Shown in pieces: positions 45,501 to 53,847 of a stretch of 63,330 nucleotides of DNA. Origin of the DNA: Pseudobacteriovorax sp. (lineage in GTDB: Bacteria > Bdellovibrionota_B > Oligoflexia > Oligoflexales > Oligoflexaceae); contig JABSRP010000043.1 in the NCBI GenBank assembly GCA_013215145.1, positions 1-63,330 on the forward strand, written 5' to 3'. The notes below the pieces were generated by a model. The model did no database searches. It saw nothing but the letters and a program-made list of their open reading frames with translations, and was not told the DNA's origin. Numbering within the stretch: position 1 is the first letter of the stretch; each line of letters opens with the position of its first letter. The translations under genes and the position numbers were made by a program.

Positions 45501-46126
45501 ATGATAGGTTTGGCCGCATTCGCGCCGATTAAAAACTCTATTGAGTTCTTAGAGTTTTTGAGATCATCAATATCAACAGATGATCCAGGGTCACTTAGTT
45601 TTCGTAGTATATAATAGATGGTGCCATCTTCATTTAGAGCAACTTCAATCTTAGCTGAACTGTTTGTAAGGTTAACAATGTTCGGCTGTCCTAAAAAACT
45701 AGGGGCTACAAGATCAGGTTGGTCTGATGTTTTAAACTCACTAGTAAGAAGTCTATCCTGAACATTGCCTTGGGTGTCTATGGCTAACAGATAGACAATA
45801 TACTCGGTGCCTGCCTCCAGCTTTTCTAACTGAATAAATGTCGGTGTGTTGGCTTCTGCAACTATAATCTCTTTACCTTGGGCTTGAACCTCTTCCAAGC
45901 TCGGTGCGGCATCTGTTTTTTTCTTCAATATATATTTGACGACTCCCGACTCGTTAAGTGTTACGGGAATACTGGCGGAATCTTGCCCAATGTTTCTTGT
46001 GAATTGATTCCCCACAAATGTCGGGGCTTGGTTATCCTGTTGATCGCTATCTCCTCCGCTATCCTGACAAGACAACGTCAGAATGACAGAAAGTATGCCG
46101 GTGGCGACGAGTTTCGAAAACTTCAT
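42056..46126 (-). CDS. 1356-residue lipoprotein with 11 fibronectin type III-like repeats and a duplicated C-terminal domain
   Basis: The signal ends LTLSC (Cys20), so the protein is anchored by a lipid. It then has 11 repeats of about 100 residues, each opening D-x-x-AP-x-F-x-G-x-P. Each continues with AEIxxSLNEKGxVKY, AAPSLxDVLAS and ending TSYDxYLLATDxxGNxQ. This is a fibronectin type III or related bacterial Ig-like plan. The C-terminus has two ~78-residue copies (FSWGGLCYEVDSQTGGDNF, RNDGKCYEVASDIFG) with paired Cys. The repeats form a long stalk carrying two small heads, suggesting adhesion or contact functions. It is monocistronic with a strong terminator. Confidence 0.92.
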   Translation of the reverse strand: MKFSKLVATGILSVILTLSCQDSGGDSDQQDNQAPTFVGNQFTRNIGQDSASIPVTLNESGVVKYILKKKTDAAPSLEEVQAQGKEIIVAEANTPTFIQLEKLEAGTEYIVYLLAIDTQGNVQDRLLTSEFKTSDQPDLVAPSFLGQPNIVNLTNSSAKIEVALNEDGTIYYILRKLSDPGSSVDIDDLKNSKNSIEFLIGANAAKPIIQLNGLEDNTEYTLHLLAKDSQGNFQKGILRKSFITNEAPDTEAPVFLGTPVTADVQDTKAEIVVILDEPSTVRYVVQKSGEAAPSLNRVLASSNKVEFEVNNAIIKLDGLERSTSYDIYLVAVDVLGNSQDQLSLVTVTTKETPDTTAPVFTDVPRVIKVDDTQAEISVSLNEKGAVKYLIQKEGLPAPSRDDVLSSTVMINFEADTALIKIESLEELTSYDVYLLATDIAGNTQSRVTKLSLTTRETPDTDAPLFVGSPLPKNITDVQAEIAFSLNEKGSVKYIVQESGAAAPSLEDVLASNVMIAYEDGDATIRLEELEQTTSYDIYLLATDSLGNHQEQLTKVTITTKETPDTEAPTFVGTPSLTSISDTSAVISFSLNETGSLKYLVQKSGQAAPNLDDVLSSSVTISFEGGNAAIELANLEGLTSYDIYLLAMDSEGNQQDQLTKITITTEETPDTEAPKFDGNPEVNDITDTKATVEFSLNEKGSVKYIAVKRGQNAPSIDDVIASTVQVVFESEKAMIELEGLEESTSYDVYLIATDYLGNAQNQLTKVSFATLATPDTEAPSFVGAPRIENVTDTRAEIRFSLNEKGQVKYVLREEGAGTPSLEDVAASNIMIAFTSGEAVINLSGLEESTNYSVYLLAIDESGNEQTALFKVSLKTKQTPDTRAPVFVSAPEVTEVTQSTAEITLVLNEKATVKYLVRKASESAPSVRNVLDSTVSIIFDRESAKIALNQLAADTSYTVYLIATDEADNSQTQLTSVQLKTGRAPDREAPSYVVSPRVSNITDSKADVSFRLNEAGTLLYVLRMSDETAPSYEDVKNSNVANNFGTRQTTINLRGLLEKTDYTIYMLAKDRAENYQSELVSVTFTTDAAADTTAPVFLGLPRLSSVDHRSARLTYRLNEKGIVKIILRKKNESAPSIQTVKNSNRIDNFANTGNGSISLGDLDSETDYIVYLLAADTERNYQDNLTKVEFKTDEDPVSSQTEPLFDSFSSSWGGLCYEVDVQTGGDNFRELRSVEFCKPSRTAYARNDGKCYEVASDIFGDIDHKKYANEVSQNKCGSVETESLFESFNFSWGGLCYEVDSQTGGDNFRELRSIEFCKPSRTAFARNDGKCYEVASDIFGNIDHKEYANQVDQDKCEL
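42540..46030 (-). repeat. Eleven tandem ~300-bp repeats encoding fibronectin-like domains
   Basis: Repeat openings can be counted at protein level from DNQAP to DTTAP. The middle copies (fourth to eighth) are the most alike and share the EKGSVKY and TSYDIYLLATD cores. Outer copies are more diverged, as expected when central repeats expand. Confidence 0.85.
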
Positions 46127-46492
46127 TATTTTCCTTTCTTTGTATGACCCAATGATCCTTCAAGCTTTAGACTCCAATCGCCGACATATATTGCGATTCG
46201 AAGACATTTTTTCTGTGATTTTGATGGCCTTAAAGCAGACAGCGTCGTCTTTTTGGGAGAAAGTTGCGAGACAGACTAAAGTCACAACTAGCTGTTGTTA
46301 TTTATACTATTTCAATGTTTTAACCAATTTAGGTGAGTTTATGGAGTCGATTATTTGGCGTTATCGGCTTTCACAGAAGAAAAGCCTGACGGTTACCCAA
46401 ATCTACACTAATCCTATTCAAGACTAGGCTCAAAGGAAGGAAAGACTTAGTTCTGTCAGCCGCCGATGTCAGCACTTCAAAGATATGCCAAT
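46127..46492. other. Intergenic interval, no confident gene
   Basis: It separates the repeat lipoprotein from the class 3 lipase gene. A plus-strand 114-codon frame (46083-46427) is open but starts inside the antisense of the lipoprotein gene and resembles no protein I know. CAATCGC and GCGATT lie 11 bp apart near 46175-46198. Confidence 0.35.
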
Positions 46493-47575
46493 TTAGTTTT
46501 CTAGGTTGTTTTCCAGATGACAAATATACTGCGGTGGCAAATGATCATTCAAATGACTGCGAAAGCTTTTAATCACAGCAATTATATGCTCTGCCTCCAC
46601 AGTTTCTTTAAACTGCTGCCAAAATTCGAGAGACTGATGGGTCTCTGGCGTCGGCCCAAGATTTGATTTATCACTAAGCCCATCAGCGCTCAAGTAATAG
46701 GCTTTTCCTGCAGTAAAAGAGTAGGACAGGTTTTCGATAATCCCTGCAAGATTTTGCTCTTTAATAAGAGGCTTGTTCTCGAGAACCATGTTGGCGATTT
46801 CGGTTGCCTGCTCCTTAGGGGGAGGAAGGTTTGGTGTAATATCGTTGAAATTCTCGACTCTGAAAAAGCGATTGTCGAGGGTGGAGTCTACAAAGCGATT
46901 GAATGCCAGATCACCAAATCGTGGCTGACCAAAACTATACACCTGATGTACCGGAAGTCCATTCTTAACTGCCGCCAATGCGAATAGTGAGGCCATAGCT
47001 CCCCCACGACTGTGTCCAGCAAAAACAATGGGTTTACGAGCACTGTTGGCCTCCGTGATCATACGCAGGACTTTCTTTTTTTGCCTCCGATATACTCCGT
47101 AAAAACCACGATGAACGCGGCCTTCAAAGTCTTTTGCATCTACCAGAGAAAACATCGCATTGCTTATGTTTTGTGATAGAGTCTTTGTTCCACGAAACGT
47201 GACTAATAGAAAATCTTGATGCTCAGCAATAAACAGTCTGAGACCCCACCAAGCGTGATTATAGACGCGAGAATTCGCAAACCCCCATGCCTCAAGCTGG
47301 GGAGGAATGGTTCGTTTTGGTCGTTTTTCCTCAGAAAGCAGGGACGCCAATAAGAGTAAATAGGCATTCTCTGGATGAAATTCCCGGCTTAATGTAAATT
47401 GCACCGATTTCGGTTGCACCGAACACTCCGGAAAATACTCGAAGGTTTCACTTGTAAAAGACGGTATCAACTTATCTTGCTGTAAGGCATGGACTGATGA
47501 TTGTTCCTGATCGGATTGACTATGCTTACACGAAATAAAGACTAGGAAAAACGATATAAAGAAAACAGCTTTCAC
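46493..47575 (-). CDS. Class 3 lipase lipoprotein
   Basis: The signal ends FISC (Cys16), giving an envelope-anchored enzyme of 345 mature residues. The alpha/beta hydrolase core shows LLVTFRGTKT (oxyanion strand), the nucleophile elbow FAGHSRGGAMAS with Ser189, and YSFGQPRFGD. Asp245 follows in NDITPNLPP. This is the pattern of the lipase_3 (fungal-type triacylglycerol lipase) family. The catalytic His should lie in the last 100 residues, probably His308 or close by, but I could not fix it. It would hydrolyse lipids outside the cytoplasm. The gene stands alone. Confidence 0.88.
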   Translation of the reverse strand: MKAVFFISFFLVFISCKHSQSDQEQSSVHALQQDKLIPSFTSETFEYFPECSVQPKSVQFTLSREFHPENAYLLLLASLLSEEKRPKRTIPPQLEAWGFANSRVYNHAWWGLRLFIAEHQDFLLVTFRGTKTLSQNISNAMFSLVDAKDFEGRVHRGFYGVYRRQKKKVLRMITEANSARKPIVFAGHSRGGAMASLFALAAVKNGLPVHQVYSFGQPRFGDLAFNRFVDSTLDNRFFRVENFNDITPNLPPPKEQATEIANMVLENKPLIKEQNLAGIIENLSYSFTAGKAYYLSADGLSDKSNLGPTPETHQSLEFWQQFKETVEAEHIIAVIKSFRSHLNDHLPPQYICHLENNLEN

Positions 47576-48247
47576 AGCAAAACCTCACAATTTTTACCAG
47601 CAACGTTCCTATCAGACCAGGTCCGAATCGAAGCTCACTCACCTGTTTCAGGCAAAATACGTTTATGGATAGAGAGCGATGACTACCATTTATGTTTTGC
47701 CAAAGGAGACTTTGCAGGCGGTATGCCAAGATCTAGCATTTGTCAGTATCAGGGGCATGCAACATATAAATGACTGATCTCAACTAAAAACACACGTAAT
47801 TCTTGTCAGTTAACTTTAAAGCTAGAATGGCAAAACTTTAGGTATGATGAGACATTTACTTTCTCAGCAACAAATTCTGACCAAAATTTATACACAGTTA
47901 GTCTCAGCTAAATGAAAGATAGGAAAGGGAACAGGGTGAGCTGTATTTTCTACAACTCTTGTTTAAACATGACCAGCTATTTAAGATTTCGAACTCGAAA
48001 ACGTAACATGATCCATATAGACGTCACCTACCAAAGGTATTTCCGCCGACGAAACGTGTTAATGATGATTTCAAATCCGAGTCCTATATTTCTACGTTTC
48101 TGTTTCTATTTCAAACGAAACAGAAACCAGTAGTAGATCTAGGGTAATTAGCGTTAAAGGCATTGCAAAAGTGTGTTTTGGATACTTTATTGCTTATCAT
48201 CAGATGGGTAGATCGTTAAGCTGTAACAGTTAAATGGAGAGTTGAAC
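47576..48247. other. 672-bp gene-free interval with an inverted repeat
   Basis: The interval between the divergent lipase gene and subtilase operon is AT-rich and contains no frame with a recognisable product; a 73-codon plus-strand frame at 47912-48133 looks accidental. It carries a perfect 11-bp inverted repeat listed separately. It must include promoters for both sides and could hold a small RNA. Confidence 0.5.
48096..48127. promoter_or_regulatory. Perfect 11-bp inverted repeat upstream of subtilase operon
   Basis: GTTTCTGTTTC and GAAACAGAAAC are separated by 10 bases. The site lies about 120 bp before the subtilase start. It could be a regulator binding site or an RNA hairpin; the arm sequence is not followed by a T run on either strand. 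Confidence 0.5.
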
Positions 48248-49378
48248 ATGAGAAACCTTAACAGACTTATCTTAGCATTTTGTTATTTTGTAATGATGAT
48301 TGCTTCATCGTCTTGCCAAGAAAAAGATTCATCCGCTTTATCCCAAACTGAAACACGAGACATGGAGCTCAGATCTCTATTGACAGAGGAACTTCGACAA
48401 ATCGAAAGTGACAATTGGGGCCTAAAAACAACCAAAACCCTCCTCGGTTGGCAAATGTTAGAGGAGAAAGGAATCCGACCAGGTGAAGGAGTCACCATTG
48501 CTCATGCAGATACAGGGATTAGTCTTCACCCCGAACTACTGTCGCATAGTGGTTATGAATCACCGCTACGGTTAGACTTGGCTAAAGACTTTGTCGACAA
48601 TGATGATATTCCTGATCACAACTTTGAAGCTATAAACCTTTTGCCTAGACATGGTCATGGAACGGAAACGGCTAGCGTCATAGTCAGTCCTCCAGGTTGC
48701 CCTCCTCAATCTGTCAATCAAGGCCCCTGTGTAACCGGGGCTGCTCCGGCCGCTCAGTTGGTTCCTATCAGGGTAAGTGATTCGGTCATCCTATCTTTCG
48801 GCGAAAGACTTGCCAAAGGTATCGATCATGCCGTCGCCATCGAAGCCGACGTCATTGTCATTGCTATGGGAGGAGTTGGTAGAATGCCGAAACTACACTC
48901 TGCCTTAAAGAGGGCTCAAAAAGCAGGAATCATAACTATTGTCGCAGCGAGTAATTTTACTGGCCCTTTGCGTATTGTACCAGCCTTTTGGGACGAAACC
49001 ATCGCTATTGGTGCCATTAATGAGAGGTTAAGACCCTGGGTGGGTAGCGCCTTTGGAAGATGGATAGATATCTCTGCACCGGGAGTAAACATCAAGCATG
49101 CGCGGACAGAACTCGAAGCTGGGGAAATTGTTTACTCTGTAAAGAACGCTCAAGGCACCTCTGATGCCGCATCACTAGTAGCTGGTGCTGCAGCCCTATG
49201 GTTAAGCTATCATGGCAAAGAGAATTTGCTTTCACGCTACGGTAGAGAGCAACTCCCTTCTATTTTTCGAAAAATTTTAAAGGAACATGGTGTTTCAAAA
49301 CCAAAACGATTCCCTAAGAGGCGATACGGCACCGGCATACTCGACGTTGTCAGTCTCTTAGAAGCACCGTTACCTTAG
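48248..49378 (+). CDS. Subtilisin-like serine protease lipoprotein (S8 family)
   Basis: The ATG at 48248 has GGAG ahead and opens a lipoprotein signal ending SSSC; a TTG two codons earlier is less likely. The catalytic triad is complete: Asp88 in IAHADTGIS, His137 in RHGHGTETA and Ser305 in GTSDAASLVAG. The oxyanion Asn is in AASNFTG. The second part of the serine motif is S-x-x-A-G instead of the usual P-x-x-A-G, so the common Pro is replaced by Leu or Val. A propeptide of ~60 residues lies between the lipid anchor and the catalytic core. It is the first gene of an operon with a hydrolase 28 bp away. Confidence 0.92.
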   Translation: MRNLNRLILAFCYFVMMIASSSCQEKDSSALSQTETRDMELRSLLTEELRQIESDNWGLKTTKTLLGWQMLEEKGIRPGEGVTIAHADTGISLHPELLSHSGYESPLRLDLAKDFVDNDDIPDHNFEAINLLPRHGHGTETASVIVSPPGCPPQSVNQGPCVTGAAPAAQLVPIRVSDSVILSFGERLAKGIDHAVAIEADVIVIAMGGVGRMPKLHSALKRAQKAGIITIVAASNFTGPLRIVPAFWDETIAIGAINERLRPWVGSAFGRWIDISAPGVNIKHARTELEAGEIVYSVKNAQGTSDAASLVAGAAALWLSYHGKENLLSRYGREQLPSIFRKILKEHGVSKPKRFPKRRYGTGILDVVSLLEAPLP

Positions 49379-49406
49379 AACCATCACAATCAATCAGGGA
49401 ATTACA

Positions 49407-50267
49407 ATGAAACACGCAATAGTTTTTACAACATTCATCCTGTTATTCTTGATGAATGCCTGCGCGAAAAATCAGAATGATAGCTCTAGACTAAATTCCT
49501 GGAATGAAAATCCACTGGCACGAGAGCTCTACCGTCCAGATATTGGAGCCATCATGAATCCTCCACCATCCCATGGCAACTGCCAAATAGGGCAGACTTG
49601 GGATTTTCGGACTTACCAAAAAAATGGAATTCGCTACCTTTATCGTCCCCTTGAGCAGCCTAAAAACCTTATTGTGTTCTTCCACGGCAACTCGGGCTCA
49701 GCTTGCGAGTACACTGCTTTTTTCGGCAGTAAAAAGATCTTTGATGATTCGATGATTATTCTTATGGAGTATCCCGGATACGCTGGAGATACATCTGACA
49801 TTAATCAAGACACTTTGACAGCCAATTCCCTATCCGCGCTAGAGAGTATTCGTCTGGCATACCCAGACCTACCATTGACCATTTGGGGGTATTCTTTTGG
49901 TACAGGTCTCGCATCTTATGTCAGTTCGAAGGGTTTTGGAGACAAGCTGATATTAATCGCTCCATTTGACTCTATGCTTTCCGTCTTACGGGACCAGCGA
50001 CCAGAGTTACTATCTTTGGCTACCGACTTTTCGATAGGGCACGAATACGACACCTCAGCCTGGATTGGTGACATTAAAGCAGAAACCCTTATTGTTGCCT
50101 CTCGCCAGGACGAAATTATCCCAGTTTCTCATAGTTTGGCCGCCAGGGAACTGTTTCATTCTAACGTAAAAGTAGAGATCCTAAGACAAGGCAATCACCA
50201 AGATATCATGCACAGAAGTCAGAAAACCTTGCGATTTGTAGGGGACTTTATCTTTAGATCGCGATAA
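49407..50267 (+). CDS. Alpha/beta hydrolase lipoprotein
   Basis: The signal ends MNAC (Cys19). The hydrolase core shows VFFHGNSGSACEY (HGN oxyanion motif), MEYPGYAG, the nucleophile elbow IWGYSFGTGLAS with Ser163, Asp235 in ASRQDEIIP and His264 in QGNHQDIM, a full triad. This matches the serine aminopeptidase S33 / BAAT-like 'YgiR/Abhd13-type' soluble hydrolases with a GxSxG elbow; esterase, thioesterase or peptidase activity are all possible. It follows the subtilase by 28 bp and precedes the SMP-30 gene by 14 bp, so the three should be co-transcribed. Confidence 0.88.
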   Translation: MKHAIVFTTFILLFLMNACAKNQNDSSRLNSWNENPLARELYRPDIGAIMNPPPSHGNCQIGQTWDFRTYQKNGIRYLYRPLEQPKNLIVFFHGNSGSACEYTAFFGSKKIFDDSMIILMEYPGYAGDTSDINQDTLTANSLSALESIRLAYPDLPLTIWGYSFGTGLASYVSSKGFGDKLILIAPFDSMLSVLRDQRPELLSLATDFSIGHEYDTSAWIGDIKAETLIVASRQDEIIPVSHSLAARELFHSNVKVEILRQGNHQDIMHRSQKTLRFVGDFIFRSR

Positions 50268-50281
50268 ATTGTCGTCAGCCA

Positions 50282-51199
50282 GTGATTACATCGAAACTCT
50301 CTACTTGGGTTTTTACTAGCAGTGAGGTCAAAGACTTGATCAGAATTACAAACGAAGTCAAACAACCATCCCTACAACCTATCGCCTTGTTTGATAGTTA
50401 TGAAGGTAAAGCCTTTAGCTTTACCGAAGGAGCGACAGGCAATAACAAGTATTTTTACTTTTCCGAGAGAAGCGGAGATTGGCGGGTGTTTCGGGTGGAT
50501 CTCAGCGACATGACCTTAGAGATGTTGAATATTGATTGCGATCAACCGAACGGTATGTTTCTTCGAGGACACAGGTTATTTATTTGTAACGAGAAACAGC
50601 CCCAACCATATGTATCGGTTTGGAATCTAAAGGAACAGGTCGCAAGCAAGCTGATACAAGAATTTAACAATCTCCCCTTAAACAGTCCAAATGATCTAGT
50701 TTGCACGGATAAGGACACATTGTTTTTTACAGATCCTTGTTACAGCGACAAAAAGCGAGATTTGCCTCAAAAAGGTGAGTATCTGTATTTTCAGAATCGT
50801 CGCGGTGAAACGAAACGATTTGAAGAATTTGTCAAACCCAATGGTGTTATCCTATCTCCCGACGAGTCCGTCCTATATGTGGCAGATCCCGGCAGAGAGA
50901 AGGTTGTGCGGGTATATCTTGACGAGAGTGGAGAGCCAACATCCATTAACGATTTTATCGAAGGTGAAGTTGTGGATGGCATGGCCACGGATCCTTTAGG
51001 AAACTTATATCTGGCAGCCAGTCGTTGGGGTGATCCGAAGGATGATCACATCGCGGTTTACAGCAAAGACGGGAAAAAAATAGGAAGGATCGAAGTCGAT
51101 GCTCACCCCACTAATGTCGCCTTGGTTGCCAATCACTCCTTATTGGCAGTCACAACCAATCGGTCTGTTCAGATATTCCAGATCGAAATAGGTGCCTAA
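50282..51199 (+). CDS. SMP-30/gluconolactonase/LRE-like family protein
   Basis: A ~305-residue six-bladed propeller. Recognisable pieces are FSFTEGATG with YFYFSE, the DQPNGMF blade, the metal-site Asn in NSPNDLV followed by LFFTDP, the KPNGVILSPDESVLYVADP blade and VVDGMATDPLGNLYLA with the third metal ligand Asp. Members hydrolyse lactones or phosphoesters with a divalent metal. No signal peptide is visible, unlike the two genes before it. The start is GTG without a strong ribosome binding site. Translation may be coupled to the upstream gene. Confidence 0.85.
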   Translation: MITSKLSTWVFTSSEVKDLIRITNEVKQPSLQPIALFDSYEGKAFSFTEGATGNNKYFYFSERSGDWRVFRVDLSDMTLEMLNIDCDQPNGMFLRGHRLFICNEKQPQPYVSVWNLKEQVASKLIQEFNNLPLNSPNDLVCTDKDTLFFTDPCYSDKKRDLPQKGEYLYFQNRRGETKRFEEFVKPNGVILSPDESVLYVADPGREKVVRVYLDESGEPTSINDFIEGEVVDGMATDPLGNLYLAASRWGDPKDDHIAVYSKDGKKIGRIEVDAHPTNVALVANHSLLAVTTNRSVQIFQIEIGA

Positions 51200-51268
51200 T
51201 ACCAGTCCCGTTTGTTTGGAAAAGTCGCATCGCAGACTAAAACATTCTAACTGAGTAGGGGATACCGA

Positions 51269-52093
51269 TTATTTTCGAAAAGGCCAAAAATGGATGACGG
51301 ACTGATAAACCTCCTGTTTATTCTTTGCGTCACTATCTGTTTTTGTAGAATACTGCCTTAACAGGTTTTTTATCTCTTGAGTCAATTGATGCAACTCGCT
51401 TGGAGTGATTGTGAAAGCCGATGCATCAAAAAAAGCACGCTTTGAATCAAAGTCAGTTTGAATCCTTTTCAGCGATTCTTCACTAATTTTTCGTACTAAG
51501 CGGCGTTGCGATAGGGAGGCACTTAGATTAGTGAGTGTAAGTATAATTCTTTTTTCCGCAGTTATCGCAATGACCCCTAACCTTTCCAATTGCTCAATCG
51601 TTCTTTCGATCACGTCAACAGGAATATTTAGCTCCTCGCTCATGATCTGTGGGTCAAGCGATTCGTTGTCACTACTACGTAAGGCCAGGCAGACAATCAA
51701 CCCCGGTATAAACCAGTTTTGATCTAAAAGTCTCGGATCTAGTCGCATCGCCTCACTTTGCTCGCAAGGCATCATCGCCCGTATACGTCTATCATAGTAA
51801 GCTCGAATACGGGGCTCACTTGCCTGATTCTTCAAGACGAGCGCTTCAAAATAATCATATTCCAGAGGGGTTAGCACAAGGTGCTTTGCAAAAGCATGAA
51901 TATGCTCCACGGTAAATTTGCGTTTACCATTTAGAAGCATTTTTAGTAGAGCTTGAGAGATTCCAAGTTTATCGGCGAAGCCTTTCCAATTGATATTAGG
52001 ATTCTCCGCTTTTTGGATTTCATAATAGCTTCTAATAAATTCCTTATGGTCTTGAAACGAAAATATACTCGAAACCGTCTCAGCATTTTCCAT
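51269..52093 (-). CDS. TIGR02147 family transcriptional regulator
   Basis: The start at 52093 has AGGGG 7 nt ahead. The product begins FSFQDHKEFIRSYYEIQK and WKGFADKLGISQALLKMLLN, an HTH of the form seen in TIGR02147 proteins. A helical middle part follows (LTPLEYDYFEALVLKNQA), then a winged-helix-like segment (MSEELNIPVDVIERTIEQLERLGVI) and a C-terminal helix pair. The family is found mainly in Fibrobacteres and Bdellovibrio-like bacteria and its targets are unknown. It follows the secreted-protein gene at 52129-52719 by 35 bp, so the two form an operon. Confidence 0.88.
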   Translation of the reverse strand: MENAETVSSIFSFQDHKEFIRSYYEIQKAENPNINWKGFADKLGISQALLKMLLNGKRKFTVEHIHAFAKHLVLTPLEYDYFEALVLKNQASEPRIRAYYDRRIRAMMPCEQSEAMRLDPRLLDQNWFIPGLIVCLALRSSDNESLDPQIMSEELNIPVDVIERTIEQLERLGVIAITAEKRIILTLTNLSASLSQRRLVRKISEESLKRIQTDFDSKRAFFDASAFTITPSELHQLTQEIKNLLRQYSTKTDSDAKNKQEVYQSVIHFWPFRK

Positions 52094-52128
52094 TGTTTTT
52101 CCCCTAGCTTCTGACCGCATTGTTATTG

Positions 52129-52719
52129 CTATTCTATAGGCGCAAAATTACCAACAGAAACGATATGAAAATCAAGATTGCATCTAAAACTTATTTCCCT
52201 AACATTATAGCGTTCAAAGCCCGCGCGTTTGATTTTATTAACTTCATAAGTCCCTAAGCATTTCCTTAAAATCTCCCCCGTATCATAGACTAAGTCGATT
52301 CTATTAATTTTCGTAGGAGACAAGCATCCAAGAATCTCGCGGGTGTCGATTTCAAAGGGGACTCTAGTGTCTTGATTTGGTAACGAATGATACTCATCGA
52401 TGACGGATTGTTTAAAGGCGTAAGCCGCTCTTCGGATTCCTCTCTCATCCTTTGAAACATCAACTTTAGTACGCCGTCGGCTGAAGGCTTCTCCGTTATC
52501 AGCACTCAACTGTACTCCGAGTGATAACTCAGCTGAAGATCTTGTCGGTAAGCTAGTAACCTCCCCCTCACCGCTCTGGCTTTGAGCGGACTCAGTAGTG
52601 ATCACTGCAGGTCCCGAACCAGGGTTAGTCGTGCCGCAAGTAGGAAGCGTATCGGCAAACGCGTCATTAGCGGTTAAATTTAGTGTTAACGTCACTATCA
52701 AAAAGGCTGTAATCTTCAT
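52129..52719 (-). CDS. Small secreted protein upstream of TIGR02147 regulator, unrecognised
   Basis: The signal peptide ends near ANDAFA. The mature part (~175 residues) has a Gly/Ser-rich, probably disordered start with Cys (LPTCGTTN), then a folded region with Cys in ILGCLSPTK, LRKCLGTYE and SFRCNLD. The order of strands (INRIDLVYDTGE, YNVREISFRCNLDFHIVSVG) suggests a compact beta domain. I do not recognise it. Its position as first gene of an operon with a TIGR02147 regulator repeats a layout seen again at 55.3-56.5 kb with a different regulator and secreted protein. Confidence 0.75.
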   Translation of the reverse strand: MKITAFLIVTLTLNLTANDAFADTLPTCGTTNPGSGPAVITTESAQSQSGEGEVTSLPTRSSAELSLGVQLSADNGEAFSRRRTKVDVSKDERGIRRAAYAFKQSVIDEYHSLPNQDTRVPFEIDTREILGCLSPTKINRIDLVYDTGEILRKCLGTYEVNKIKRAGFERYNVREISFRCNLDFHIVSVGNFAPIE

Positions 52720-53008
52720 GTATCACTCCGAAATGGACTCAAGTTAATGAACATAGCGTCAAATAGTTATAAAATCTACCGACTAGGTGAGCAATCGGAT
52801 TTCTTTAATATTGGCGATAAAGTGGTCACAAAATGTCCCCTTGGAGTCTGACTAATCACCTTAAACTGTCTATTTTGGTTATTTTATGAAGATTCTTGGG
52901 ATGTTTCGAGTTATATCACTGGCAAGACTTAGATTCTTTGTTTGGATACGGGAGTCATTTGACCGAGACGTACGGTACCAGGCTGCGACTCCCATATGTC
53001 ATTGATTA

Positions 53009-53815
53009 TTATAGGCTCTTGCCTGGCAGAGAAAGATCCCCTGACCCTATATCAAAAACATTCGCAACACAAAGTAGTGGCGCGTGGACGTGCTGATGAA
53101 CTTTTAATCCAGCTGTGACTCCATCGAAGCGAAATTGATTGGGGAATCCCACATCCTTAAGCGGCACACGGACTAACAACTCACTATGTTTTATACTGAA
53201 TTCGTACCCAGGACTATCGATGAATAGTGGAAGACCAGGCCATGTTTTGGGAAGTTGTGGCTCGGATCCTTTGGCGATGTCCTTAACCTTAAGGCTTCCT
53301 TGACCACAAGCATGATCAGGCACCAGCACAACCCAATGACTATGCCAATGATCGCCGTCGTTCTTCCGGTCGCCGTCACCATCTTCATCATAAAGAGGGG
53401 TATCATCAAAATCAGGATGAACAGTTAAAGCAAGAGCTAAGATTCCTGCGTCTTTTTCAAACCCCACCGATGAGCTATTGAGATTCGTGGGCCAGACATA
53501 ACTGAATACCTCAGCACCTGCCAATTGACCTATTTTTTTAGGATGTTTCCGGCCAGCCTCACCCCGGACAGCTTGCTGAAACACAAGGTGACTACCTTCA
53601 GTGGTAATTTTCGCATGCACGATATCAAACTCTGGCGCAACCCCTTGTGAAGGTTTAGCAACAATATGCCCCTTATGGGATGCATGGCTATGATGGTGAC
53701 CATGGTCGTCATGATCTCTACCATCGTGATGCACACAGGCAGATAAGATAAAGCCAATACTGACACTGCCCACAAGTTGAAAGAATTGATGATTTTTTCT
53801 GGTAAATACTCGCAT
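53009..53815 (-). CDS. His-rich lipoprotein, probable metal-binding
   Basis: The signal ends LSAC (Cys27), followed directly by a His/Asp-rich segment HDGRDHDDHGHHHSHASHKG that should bind Zn, Ni or Cu ions. The rest (about 215 residues) has further clusters HWHSHWVV and KVHQHVHAP and acidic loops DEDGDGDRKNDGD like EF-hand calcium sites. The overall fold is strand-rich and unrecognised. It is the second gene after a redoxin in a two-gene operon, which together with the divergent HxlR regulator suggests a metal or redox stress function (inference). Confidence 0.82.
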   Translation of the reverse strand: MRVFTRKNHQFFQLVGSVSIGFILSACVHHDGRDHDDHGHHHSHASHKGHIVAKPSQGVAPEFDIVHAKITTEGSHLVFQQAVRGEAGRKHPKKIGQLAGAEVFSYVWPTNLNSSSVGFEKDAGILALALTVHPDFDDTPLYDEDGDGDRKNDGDHWHSHWVVLVPDHACGQGSLKVKDIAKGSEPQLPKTWPGLPLFIDSPGYEFSIKHSELLVRVPLKDVGFPNQFRFDGVTAGLKVHQHVHAPLLCVANVFDIGSGDLSLPGKSL

Positions 53816-53847
53816 AACCTCTCCTTACAATTTTCAGGTAAAAAAAT

